Source: Epichloe hybrida (taxonomy: Eukaryota; Ascomycota; Sordariomycetes; Hypocreales; Clavicipitaceae). From it: a stretch of DNA of 64,000 nucleotides. The position numbers were made by a program, and so were the translations under genes. Below the pieces are notes generated by a model. It was not told the DNA's origin. It worked only from the letters and a program-made list of their open reading frames with translations, and did not search any database. Numbering within the stretch: the stretch's first letter is position 1; the number at the start of each line of letters is the position of its first letter. Location: assembly GCA_019022495.1 (NCBI GenBank), contig JAFEKR010000004.1:3658001-3722000 (forward strand). Reading direction: 5' to 3'. This document shows positions 33,801-43,794 of this stretch, one piece after another.

Positions 33801-34744
33801 CTCGGAAAGCAATCGCAGAATGATCATGTTGTTTTCGCAGATGGAGAGGTTCGCGTGACAAGAGGAGATGATTTCGTTGATGAACGTGGGCCAGTTGTGA
33901 GGCCATTCTTGCTTGAGAACCGAGATGAGAACGAGATTGAGCTTGTTGAGTAGAGTTTTGTTTTGTTTCAGAGATTCTTCGGAGCCCGAGCACTGGATGA
34001 TGAATTGTACGATGAAGTTTCGAATTCCTACCCGCAAGGTTAGATTGCCAAATGCGCGATGGACCATGTAGCCATAAATTGCGAGCCGAGCAAGTTGAAA
34101 CGAACCTTGACACTGATCACGAGGCAGCACCTTCCATCTCGTCATGATGACATTGTCCAGAACCTGCAAACCCAAGTCTTAAGATGCGGGAGAAGTTAGT
34201 CTCTTGAATGTGAGTTTTGTTTATGTCCCTGGGGCGACCAGACACCAAGAGCAAGTCCCATATAGTTATCAGAGAGCTCGTATGCACGTACATTTCGTTT
34301 GAGGATATTGTGCGCTGGAGAGAATCTGGTCTACCAAAAGCCAAGCATCGGGGTCTTCTTTGAACTAGCATCACAGGTTAGTTAGTTGACCGTAACTCCT
34401 GTAGGGCGTTCCGCAAGTATGAGCAGTTCAAGTTTCTGCCGTGCATCATCGGGGTTTTTAGTCCGATCTTGTGCAGGATTTTTCCTTCTCTTCGCCAATA
34501 TCGGTTGCTCGGCAGGTGGGCGGCGGGGTTTTCGCTAATTTACCTGGTTCAGCGCGGCTTGGGCGGCTTTTTGCTACACGAAGCAAACAAAACAAAGAGA
34601 GCGTCAGTGCACATGGCCAGAATGAGGGAGATTCCGAACACGAAGAAAGTTTTTCTTCTGAGATGGGAAACCACGTACCTGGTCCCCGCGACCTTCATAA
34701 AAGGTGCGGACCGTGGTGTCGAGCTCTTCAATCGTGACAGCCAT
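30873..34744 (-). CDS. Exportin-1 / Crm1 nuclear export receptor
   Basis: Crm1 is the HEAT-repeat karyopherin that, with RanGTP, exports leucine-rich NES cargo. Seven exons: 34744-34679, 34573-34544, 34364-34292, 34177-34106, 34027-33306, 33233-31198, 31110-30873. The frame closes at 1078 residues, the usual length. It starts MAVTIEELDTTVRTFYEG. Conserved blocks: [106 protein letters not shown]. It ends in an acidic LKPSELEDEEL tail. Exon 2 is a 30-nt microexon. The intron at 34028-34105 is 78 nt without stop, so its retention would insert 26 residues. Residue 526, in GLTEMKRGKDNK, is Thr where leptomycin-sensitive exportins have Cys. Confidence 0.97.
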
Positions 34745-35779
34745 GGCCTGAGCGAGACGAGGCTAGCAACGAGGGGAAACGAAACCAAAGGCGGGGTGAG
34801 GGGGGGAGGGGGAAACCTCTCGGGATCTTTCAACGAATGCGAAGCTCACGCAGCGCACAAAACGAGAGGTGTGCGACGCTCCAAAGCAAAACTAGCAGCT
34901 TTGACGGGGTGTGGGGAGAGAGAGGTTGGCGAGGAGTTGAGAAGAGTCGTAGGCGATGCGGGAGGAGGGAAGGGAGAAAGAAGCTGTTTCGAGAGATGTG
35001 ATATCGTAAGAGGTGGTGGTGGAGATGGCGACGGCAACGATGAGCAGGCAGGCGACGGTGAAAAAGAAAAAGCCCCAACACCACTTAAAAGTAGTGGACG
35101 TTGATGGGCCCAGCACGCAGCACAGGCACTGGAGCAACGAGGCCAGGGCCTGGCAATTGTGGATGCGGCGGTTGGGACGACCCAGCAGCCAACTTCTATA
35201 CTACAGTTCTTATTTATTTTAGCTTTTAAAACTCTGGTATAAATTCCACAGTGCTATTAACACTTATTCCCCATAAGCCCCACCTGAACAGGCCTTTTTC
35301 GCACTGGGGGGGGGGGGGGGTGGTCGCAAACTTTTGTCCTGTCACTGTATGTAGTTGTCGTGGTGGGGTGGTTGAGGCAACGCGGCTCATCGTCATCGCA
35401 TCGAGGTCGCCAACACTGGCTCTCTGCAACTTGAAGTGTCGTTGGTAGAATCCATGCCCATGCATCTCCGATGTGATTGCAACGCCTGTTCGCTCGTCTT
35501 CTGACGCAATTTCCCTTCAATGTGCTTCACCTTGTTTCGGGACATTTTCTACTTGGAGAGCATCTTGTCGCGACATTGTGAATTCTCCAATAATAATCCC
35601 GCTACGAGGAAAAGAGCTCGGGAAAAAAAGAGCTCTTCGATACGTATGTATTCGCTGAAAGAAAAAGAAAAAGTTCTAGGTACCTGCTCCTACACGAAAC
35701 CTCTCCTGGCTCAAAGGTCCCTTTTCTGATCAACTTCACAACAAACATCTTTCCAGCCACAACACACCATCGTCCTCGT
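34745..35779. other. crm1 upstream region and agx1 3' region
   Basis: No further gene was recognised. It probably holds the crm1 promoter and 5' untranslated region on its left and the 3' untranslated region of the aminotransferase on its right. A G run lies near 35307-35320. Confidence 0.45.
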
Positions 35780-37475
35780 TTATGGCTTGTAGCCACACTC
35801 AGCCAAAGCTTCGCGCAGAGCCTGCAGGGCGTTGTCGATATCGGACCTCTTTGGGTCCATCTACAGCGGGATAACATTAGCAACGTATCGGGCAGCGGCG
35901 CAAGTGAGAAAGCCTGGCATCATAACCCCAGACGCAGAGAAGTGACAACGTACAGCTGATGGCCCCATGTGGCCAAATCGAACATATTTGCTGCCAATCT
36001 CCTTGTGCAGACCACCAGCGAAGATGATGCCCTTGTTCAACAGCTTGGGCAGAACATCGGGAATGCTGACACCGTCGGGCAGATAGATGGCAGTCATGGC
36101 ATGGGCCTGGTCCTCGGGCTTGCCGGCAACAACTTTCAGGCCGAGGTCAGCGACGGCCTTCTTGACCTTGTCGGAAACCTCAATGTGTCTCAGGAAGCGT
36201 TCCGGTAGAGGACGCGCCAGAACCTGGCTGACGGCCGTATGCAAGGCGCGGATCAGCTGTGGTGAAGGAGTGGAGAAGTACGATGGCTTTTTGGCCTCGT
36301 AGTTTTGCATGACTATCCGCCCGTATCAGCATCTCTTGGTGGCACCCAAATCATCTTCTTGTGGCGAGGGGGCTATCTGTCTTACCAGGAATCCATCGCT
36401 CCATGGAAGCAAAGTAGGTGGCGGGCTTCGTCTTGCGGTTCTTGACAACATCGATGGCACGCCCACTGAACATGGAAATGGACAGGCCGGTAGGGCAGCC
36501 GATGGCCTTTTGTCCAGCGGTAATAACACCATCCAGACCGCACTCGTCAAAGGCAATCTCCTCACAGGCGACACTGCACACGCCGTCGGCAATGATCAAG
36601 GTTTCGGGGGACACACGCTTCACAACTTCGGTCAGGGTCTCGAGGTCGAACAGGACACCGGTAGAAGTGTCGACATGAGTGGCGGTGACGAGCTTGTACT
36701 TCTTCTCCTTGAGGGCCTTTTCGATTTCGTCGGGCTGAGGTCGGCTACCCACGGCTCCAGTGATCTTGGTGACGTTGGCGCCGTACGCAGTGAAGCAATC
36801 GGCGAATCCATCTCCGAAGTACCCGGTGCTCAAAACGAGGACGTCCTCACCCGGCTCAACCAGGTTCACGGCAACCAAGTCCCAGCCCAGAGTGCCAGAA
36901 CCGTTGATGACGAAAGGCTGCGAAGCTGGGTTCGTGGTCTGGAATAGCTTGCGCAGCATAGACAGGGTGTCACCAAAGACTGAGACAAATCCGGGACCGA
37001 CATGGCTCTCGCTGTCGATTGCCGAAGCGAAAAAGCCCGTCAGTGATGTTCTCGCCATGCTTGCTCGATAAATCGGAGGTGGTGCTGCCGATGGGCCTGA
37101 TCTACCTCAAGCATGAATATCAAGGAATGGTGTGTGTGTGACGTACCTGTAGTGGGACATGGACTGGAGAACGGCATCGTCAAACTCGATAGGTCCGGGA
37201 ATGAGCAAGGCAGGGTGAGCAGCTTGGGGAGACATGTTGGCAGTGGATTGGCGATTCAAATTATGGGGAGAAGGTATAGATTGGAACCGTCTCCCAGACA
37301 ATGTTTTTGTAAAAGTCGTCGAGGTGGTTGATGTGGACCGAGCAAGGCACTGGAGCTTGATGGTGGGATGGAGATGGAGATGGAGATGGAGATGGAGGGG
37401 TAATGGATGTTGCTTGCTTTGGCGGGGCGCACCTCGGGCGGGAGTTGCGGCAGCTCTGGTGAATAATCCGGGCAT
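35780..37475 (-). CDS. Alanine-glyoxylate aminotransferase (Agx1-type)
   Basis: This PLP enzyme transfers the amino group of alanine to glyoxylate, making glycine and pyruvate. Exons: 37475(or 37235)-37147, 37011-36386, 36312-35954, 35860-35780; introns of 135, 73 and 93 nt. From the conserved start MSPQAAHPALLIPGPIEF (37235) it is 384 residues. Blocks: SESHVGPGFV, NGSGTLGWDLVAVNL, THVDTSTGV, IIADGVCSV, then TAGQKAIGCPTGLS containing the PLP-binding lysine, MQNYEAKKPSYFSTPSPQ, GGLHKEIGSKYVRFGHMG, ending AECGYKP with no peroxisomal SKL-type signal. An in-frame ATG at 37475 adds 80 residues with no Asp or Glu, many Arg/Lys/Ser/Thr and GRRFQS, which looks like a mitochondrial presequence. I annotate the long form; dual start use is possible. 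The 5' end abuts AT-rich decayed DNA. Confidence 0.93.
37368..37398 (+). repeat. GGAGAT hexamer repeat
   Basis: About five GGAGAT units lie in a row (the first and last imperfect). If translation starts at 37475 they encode the Leu-His repeat of the presequence on the minus strand; otherwise they lie in the 5' untranslated region. Confidence 0.85.
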
Positions 37476-37489
37476 ATAGTAAATCTCGG

Positions 37490-40400
37490 CTCTAACAAAG
37501 TTAATCTTATATCTAGGGTAAAGCCTTGTAACCTATATTAGGCAAGTAGTGAAAAATAATCGCATATATAATACATATACTACGCATATACTAAGCCCTA
37601 TAGTGTATTAGTATAAGAATATACCTATAAAGTAGTATATACCCTATATATACTAGTCCTTATAATATATTAGTATAAATATACTTATTGTGTGGCTAGA
37701 ATTGTGACCTCTTAAGACCTCTCTCGAGACCTCTCACAAGACCACAGGCCTCTAGACCTCGGCATCATCGGATCTATCGGCATCGCCGGATTAATCGGAT
37801 CCCTAGTCATGTGACTATCTAGCTAGATAAAATCCCTAGATTCCCTCCCCTTTCATAGAAAATTAACTCTCCCCTTTTGTGCGGTTACTATGGTATATGC
37901 TCCGGGTTTGTTTAATTAATAAGATAACCAGACATTAAAAAGAGACCTTAGTAGCTTGGATCCTCGTGATGGATCGCAAATATCGCAGACCTAGATCCCG
38001 TTATCTAGGTTCTGGCTTCGATATCGTTAAATTCGTCAGTATCGTTAGCATTGTCAATATCGTCGTTTTTGTTGTTATTACTATCGTCGTCTTTTCCGTC
38101 GTTTTGGGGTGTTGTTTTTCCCCTGACAAATTATAATATAGTATATATAATATATATATAATAGGGAAGTAAGGGAACTATTATAACTATACTAACTTAA
38201 AAGAGTAGTTTATAATAAAGATAATATAATTAGTATAAATATAAAGTATATATATTTTATATATAACTATACTTTTAGTAATTTATTATAGGTATTTAGC
38301 TTAGTAAAAGAAGTAAACTATAAATTAAGTAAAAAGATAATATATTATATATACCTAGTATATGCTTAGTATATAGCTAGTATTAGCCTAGTATATACTA
38401 ACTATATATAAAATTTTCTTAAAGATCTTAAATATATATAAAGAAATCCCTTTACTAAGTTTTATAATACTTTTAATATACTATAATTTAATAATTACTA
38501 TATTATTTATATCTTAAATTATTATACTAACTTAAATATAATTATAGGTTACCTTAACTATACCTAATATTATTTAGCACTAGGGAAGTAATACTAATAA
38601 GGTTTATACTCTATTTATATATATTATGTATATTAAGTATTTACTAAATACTTTATAGAATACTCCTAAAGAATCTATATTAATTTACTATATTTTTAAT
38701 ATACCTTAGATAAGTATATTCTATAAATATAATATAATATATGCTTATTCTATATAGTTTATAATTAATACTACTAGTATTATAGTTATAAAGAGTAGTA
38801 AAAGTATAATTAATATATAGTATATTATTAATTACCTTACCTTACCTAGCTATCCTAAGGCTTATATAAATAGTATTCTTTATATAATCCTTATACTTAA
38901 TTATAATATTAATATTATAAGTAAGAATAATATAAAAGAAATTATTTAAAAGTAAGTAAGTATTATAAGTATATAGATTTATAATTTATTTCTAACTTAA
39001 GCTAAGTATATACTAAATCTAATTCTCTCTTATTTACTCTAGGAAAATAAATAAGATTACCCTTATACTACTATTTATATATAATATATATTTTACGCCT
39101 ATATATTAGTTTACTAATTTACCTAGGAGCTATTTCCTAATAATATAATAAGTAAGCTAATTTTAGTGTATAAGTTATATATATATAAGGCTTAAGGTTT
39201 GCCCTTATATTAAACTAATGCTTATTAAGTATAATAAGTAATAAAATAAAGAATTTAATATAAAGCTTATTAGTAATATAAGAACTAAATATACTAGCTA
39301 TTTAAAAACCATAGATATTAATAAAATACTAAAGAGAAAGATAAAGTAGTAAGTTATATAGTATCCCTATATATATTATTTACTAATATCCTTATAATAA
39401 GGCTTATATTACTTATCTCTTAATTTAGAAAAAGGAGGACTATTTACTATATTAGCTAGTTATAAATAGTAATAAGGATTAGGGGCTAATTTATTATTAA
39501 GACTAGTAAATAGCTTAGATTAGTTACTAAGATATAAGTAATAAGCTTTATATATAAGACTTCTATACTAATTTTATATAGGAGTTTTTTATTAGATATC
39601 CCTAAGGCCTTAATACTAGATTATATATAAAATATTAAGTTAATAGGCATTCTTTAGATATTATATATCTTAAATATATAGTAACTTATAGTACTAGTCC
39701 TAAGGAAACTAATAGTAAAAAGCACTGCTTTTTTTAGGATATTTCCTAGTTAAAGTAAAAGTAATATAGTTTATATATATACTATATATATAGTAAGAAT
39801 ATGCTAATAAAATATAGTCTTTTATTATATAAAGTAAGCAAACCTTAAGACCTAAAAATATAAGGTTAAATATAACTTTTTTATTCCTTTTAATATAAAA
39901 AGGTTCCCTTTTCTTATACTTACTATATATAGAATATATGCTTATATACTATTACCTTTAAAAAGTATTTTATAGGATATTAAAGAGGTATTATTTTTAG
40001 CTATTAAATAATATTATAATTTATTATTATTAATAACTTATATATATATAACTACTATATAATATCTAGCTTATAGTCTTAACTAATTATTATATAAGGA
40101 GGCTATATTTAAGTCCTATGCTTTCCTTATTCCTAGAATATTATAAGATAGATTCCCTAAGGTAAATTTATCTAGCCCTTAATTATAAGGATAAGGTATA
40201 AGGCTTAATCCTTTAAGCCTAGCTTTTATAATACCTAGTAAGGTTATAGCTTATAAGTAAGTTTATACTAGGAGTATATTTATAATATACTAACTAAATA
40301 TAGGCGCTATATGTAAATAGCACTTTAATTAAATTTAGGACTTAGATAAATAGTAAATTCGCTATATTTATATATAGAGACTAGATAATTACTTTATTAT

Positions 40401-40537
40401 TTTATACCTATAGAAATAAGTAAAAGCTTTTATAAAAGTATAATACCTTTAAATTAACCTCTCCTTCTAATAGATTAAGGGAATAGTAAATATTCTTATA
40501 TATTCCTTATATAATAAAGAGAAGTTAAGTATATATA
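37490..40537. other. AT-rich RIP-decayed block left of the gypsy nest
   Basis: Composition shifts abruptly to AT-rich at about 37490 and remains so. Stops are dense in all frames and no protein can be read. A GC-richer island occupies about 37689-38128. With 57715-60527, this is the DNA into which the large gypsy element inserted. It was probably one older repeat before that. Confidence 0.65.
37689..38128. other. GC-richer island, possible solo LTR
   Basis: About 440 bases of near-normal composition sit within the AT block, beginning TGTGTGGCTAG and ending CCCCTGACA, so TG..CA ends are possible. Inside are a CATGTGACT and a TTAATTAATAAGATAACCAGAC segment similar in style to the 3' half of fungal Copia LTRs, then a TCGTCGTTTTTGTTG-type trinucleotide tract. 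No matching target-site duplication was found (CTTAT left, AATTA right). The identity is inference. Confidence 0.35.
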
Positions 40538-41082
40538 TGTCACGGCTTGCACCGAAAGGTTAAGAACGAAGTGATGGCTAAGACTATCGCAGTCGCTGCT
40601 AGATAGATGCTAGCTAGGGGCGGGTGCGTGAAGGTTTTAATCTCTAACCTAGCTGTCACGGCTTGCACCAAAAGGTTAAGAACGAAGTGATAGCTAAGAC
40701 TATTGCAGTCACTACTAGATAGATACTAGCTAGGGGTAGGTATATAAAGGTTTTAATCTCTAACCTAGTACTAATAATATATGTAGTCTTTAATAAATAC
40801 CTTGCTTTATAAGCATGTAGCTATCTTATAGCTAGCTAGCCTCTTTGTTATCCGCATGGCCTGAAGGTTCTCCGAAGACCTGCTTTAATGAACATCCTAT
40901 CTTTGACCTCTGCGCTCCTAACACTAGCACTAACAATGTGCGTAGTCTTTAATAAATACCCCGCTCTATAAGCACGTGGCTATCTCGTAGCTAGCTAGCC
41001 TCTTTGTTATTTACATAGCCTAAAGGTTCTCTAAAGACTTGCTTTAATAAATATCCTATCTTTAACCTCTGCGCTCCTAATA
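40538..41082 (-). repeat. Left LTR of element 1, split by a solo LTR
   Basis: Two pieces, 40538-40653 and 40929-41082, add to exactly 270 bp and match the right LTR at 57445-57714. The left piece starts TGTCACGGCTTGCACC. The right end reads CTCCTAATA where the sibling copies end CTTCTAACA or CTCCTAACA. Confidence 0.9.
40654..40923 (-). repeat. Solo LTR nested in the left LTR of element 1
   Basis: A complete 270-bp LTR of the same family (TGTCACGG..CCTAACA) lies between two copies of CTAGC (40649-40653 and 40924-40928). The uninterrupted sibling at 57445-57714 reads AACCTAGCACTAA at this site, so CTAGC is a true 5-bp target-site duplication. There is no internal region, so it formed by LTR-LTR recombination after insertion. 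The strand follows the parent family and is tentative. Confidence 0.93.
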
Positions 41083-43577
41083 TAATACCCCCTCTATATA
41101 TAATTAACCTTAATTATAAAATAAGTTACTTACTTAGGGTGTAGTTACTATATTAGAGCTTTATAAGGAAAATAAGATAGGGCACCTTATATCTAGATAT
41201 ATAGGTAAATAAAAAGAAATAATAATAATAATACCACTAATTAAAAATAACCCCTTATTATAGTTAGTAATATTCTAATAGTAGCCCTTATATAGCTTTA
41301 CTATAGCGAAATAAATATTATTACCTATTATATAACTAGAAAAAATAATATAAATAACCTATGTTAATTTTTATAATTAGTTAAATAAATAAAGTACCTA
41401 ATGCTAGGGTTCTAAATAGTCTAACTAAAGGGCTTATATTATAGTTACTATAAGCTTATAGCTATTAGGCATATATGTGTTTAGCAGTGCTAATAGTTAT
41501 TATTATAATTTATAAATTACCTATACGTAGTGCATTAGATTACTTAAGGGGTCTAGGGTTAATATAAAAGAGACTAATTTTCCCCCCTTTTTACACTCTT
41601 CCTTTCTTTTATAATATCCCTTAACCTTATAAGTTACCCTTACTAGCTAAGTAATAGCTCTCTTACTACTATTACTTAGTAGTTACTAACCTCTTTTAGT
41701 CCCTAATTATTATTATTATCTATCCTTATTTATCTTAGTTTCTTGCCCTTATCTAGCTTATAAGTTTATACTCTTATTAGTATAACTTCCTTATCTAGTC
41801 TATTATAGCTAACTTATAGCTAGTTTACTATATCTAAGTCTTATACTTAAACTTTGCCTTTATTAATACCTTAAGAAAATCTATTAACTAAGAAATCTTC
41901 TATAAAGTCTCTTATAAAGTCTTCTCTAAAGTAAACTTCTTCTAAAATCTTATTATAAGTTTATTATATCCTTATAGTCTCTCTATTACTAACTTACTAC
42001 TAGTAAAATAACTTTAAAGAAAATTCTATATATACGCTATTATTAGTAAGTAGTAATATAAAATATTCTCCTAAAAAATAGTACTTATAAGATTCTAGGA
42101 TATCTTATTAATAAAAAAACCTTCCTAGCTAAATATAATAAATCTTTAAGTATAACTTCTTTACTTACTTACTGCTTTTTATAGCTAATATTTAATAGGC
42201 TATTTAATAAAATATGCTTATTACTTCTAAAATAATAAAAACTATATTATAGATTTATAGTATATCTCTCTTAACTAGAATTTACCTAGTTATTACTAAC
42301 ACGCTACTAGACTCTAGCTTAAATTATATAGCTTTATAATAGGCTATTTAAACTTATTAAAGCTACTCCTAAAGGTAACTATTACTATTAAAATAAAGTA
42401 AGTATAATCCTATTTCCTAGACACTAGATTACTACTAACTTATTACTAGCCTATTATAAAAGTAAAGAAAAAGCTATAGAATACTATCCTAGTTTATAAA
42501 AATTCTAATAAGTATAGTTATATTTACTACGCTTAAATATTTACTAATATTACTTATAAGGCAAAATATAATAAATACACTATAATAGCGCTACTAAGTA
42601 ATACTATAAATCTAGAGACTTAGATTAATATTTTAAACTCTCTTTACTTTATAGCCTAGAATATCCTAAAGGTAAGCTTTCTTAATATATATAGCTAATA
42701 CTTAACTAACTTACTAGTAGTTTACACTAAATACTATTAATTTACCTAAATATATTAGTCCTATTAAGCTCCCTAGTATACTTTAGGTTTATATATATAA
42801 AGAGAGGGATTCTAATAATAAAGATACTCCTAAGGCCTTTTCCTTTATAGCTCCTATAGCTATTACTAATAATAAGGGACTAGTAATCTTAAGGGCTAAC
42901 TCTATTATAAAGGGATAGGTACTTAGTAGCTATATAATAGATTATTTAAGTTATCTAAGTAAATTAACTTTATTTTCTAATATCTTTAGTGTATTAAGTT
43001 ATAAAATATAACTACCTTATATTAACTTTATTACTTAGCTATTACTTATAGTTATTAATAATTTCTCTAGTAATAAAATCCCTTTTTAATACCTAATAAT
43101 TCTCTAAAGCATTATAGCCCTTTTATTTAACTAGATATTTATAATACCTTTTATTATAGTAATATAAAATAATTCTCTTAACTTTAAACTCTTATTTATT
43201 ATCTTTAATAGTATCTTATAGTAAGGGCATATCTTTTATATTAATTAGGTCCCCTTTAAAAGGTTTAAGACTAGTAATATTAAATATATTATGTAATTAA
43301 GTCCTAGGTAGTAATTTTAATTAATATACTAATCTATAACTTCTAATTACCTTTTTAATTTTATAGGGGCCTAAATACTTTATAGCTAGCTTCCTACTAA
43401 GGTATCTTAGGTTAATGTTTTTTATTAATAATAAAATATAGTTACTAACTTTAAACCTTATTAGAATTCTCTTCTAGTTATAATATTTTTTATACTAAGT
43501 CTATAAGTTACTTAAAAGCTACTTAATTATAGTGTGCTTCTCTCTTAGTGCTAAAATCCTACTTTTAGCTTAATTAT
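41083..43577 (-). pseudogene. Element 1 internal region, 3' part
   Basis: Decayed internal DNA of element 1 lies between its left LTR and nested element 2. By position on the minus strand it should correspond to the end of pol, but I could not read any domain with confidence. Confidence 0.45.
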
Positions 43578-43794
43578 TATTATGGACTGGCCCCTAGGCG
43601 ACTGCAATAGGGCGTTAATATAGTATTAAGAGACTTAAGGAGAAAGGAGAAAGGGTAAGAGGCTATCCCTAGTAGTGCCCCTTATACCCCCTTAGCTACT
43701 TATATAAGTCTCCTTTCCTTACCTTAACTACTTTTACTACTCCTCTCTCTAATTACTATATAGATAATGCTTAGGCAAAGCCTAAGCCCTTATA
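43578..43794 (-). repeat. LTR of element 2 (left)
   Basis: 217 bp starting TATTATGGACTGGCCCC and ending AAGCCCTTATA. The undecayed start TGTTATGGAC is seen in the copy at 63646 and the undecayed end CCCTTACA at 50664, so the family has TG..CA ends. Confidence 0.93.

Noticed and set aside
36309..36947. 212-residue plus-strand frame
   Set aside because: It is antisense to exon 2 of alanine-glyoxylate aminotransferase.
40538..41082. CRISPR-like or tandem satellite array
   Set aside because: The repeated 270-bp pieces are LTRs with target-site duplications, explained by a nested insertion.
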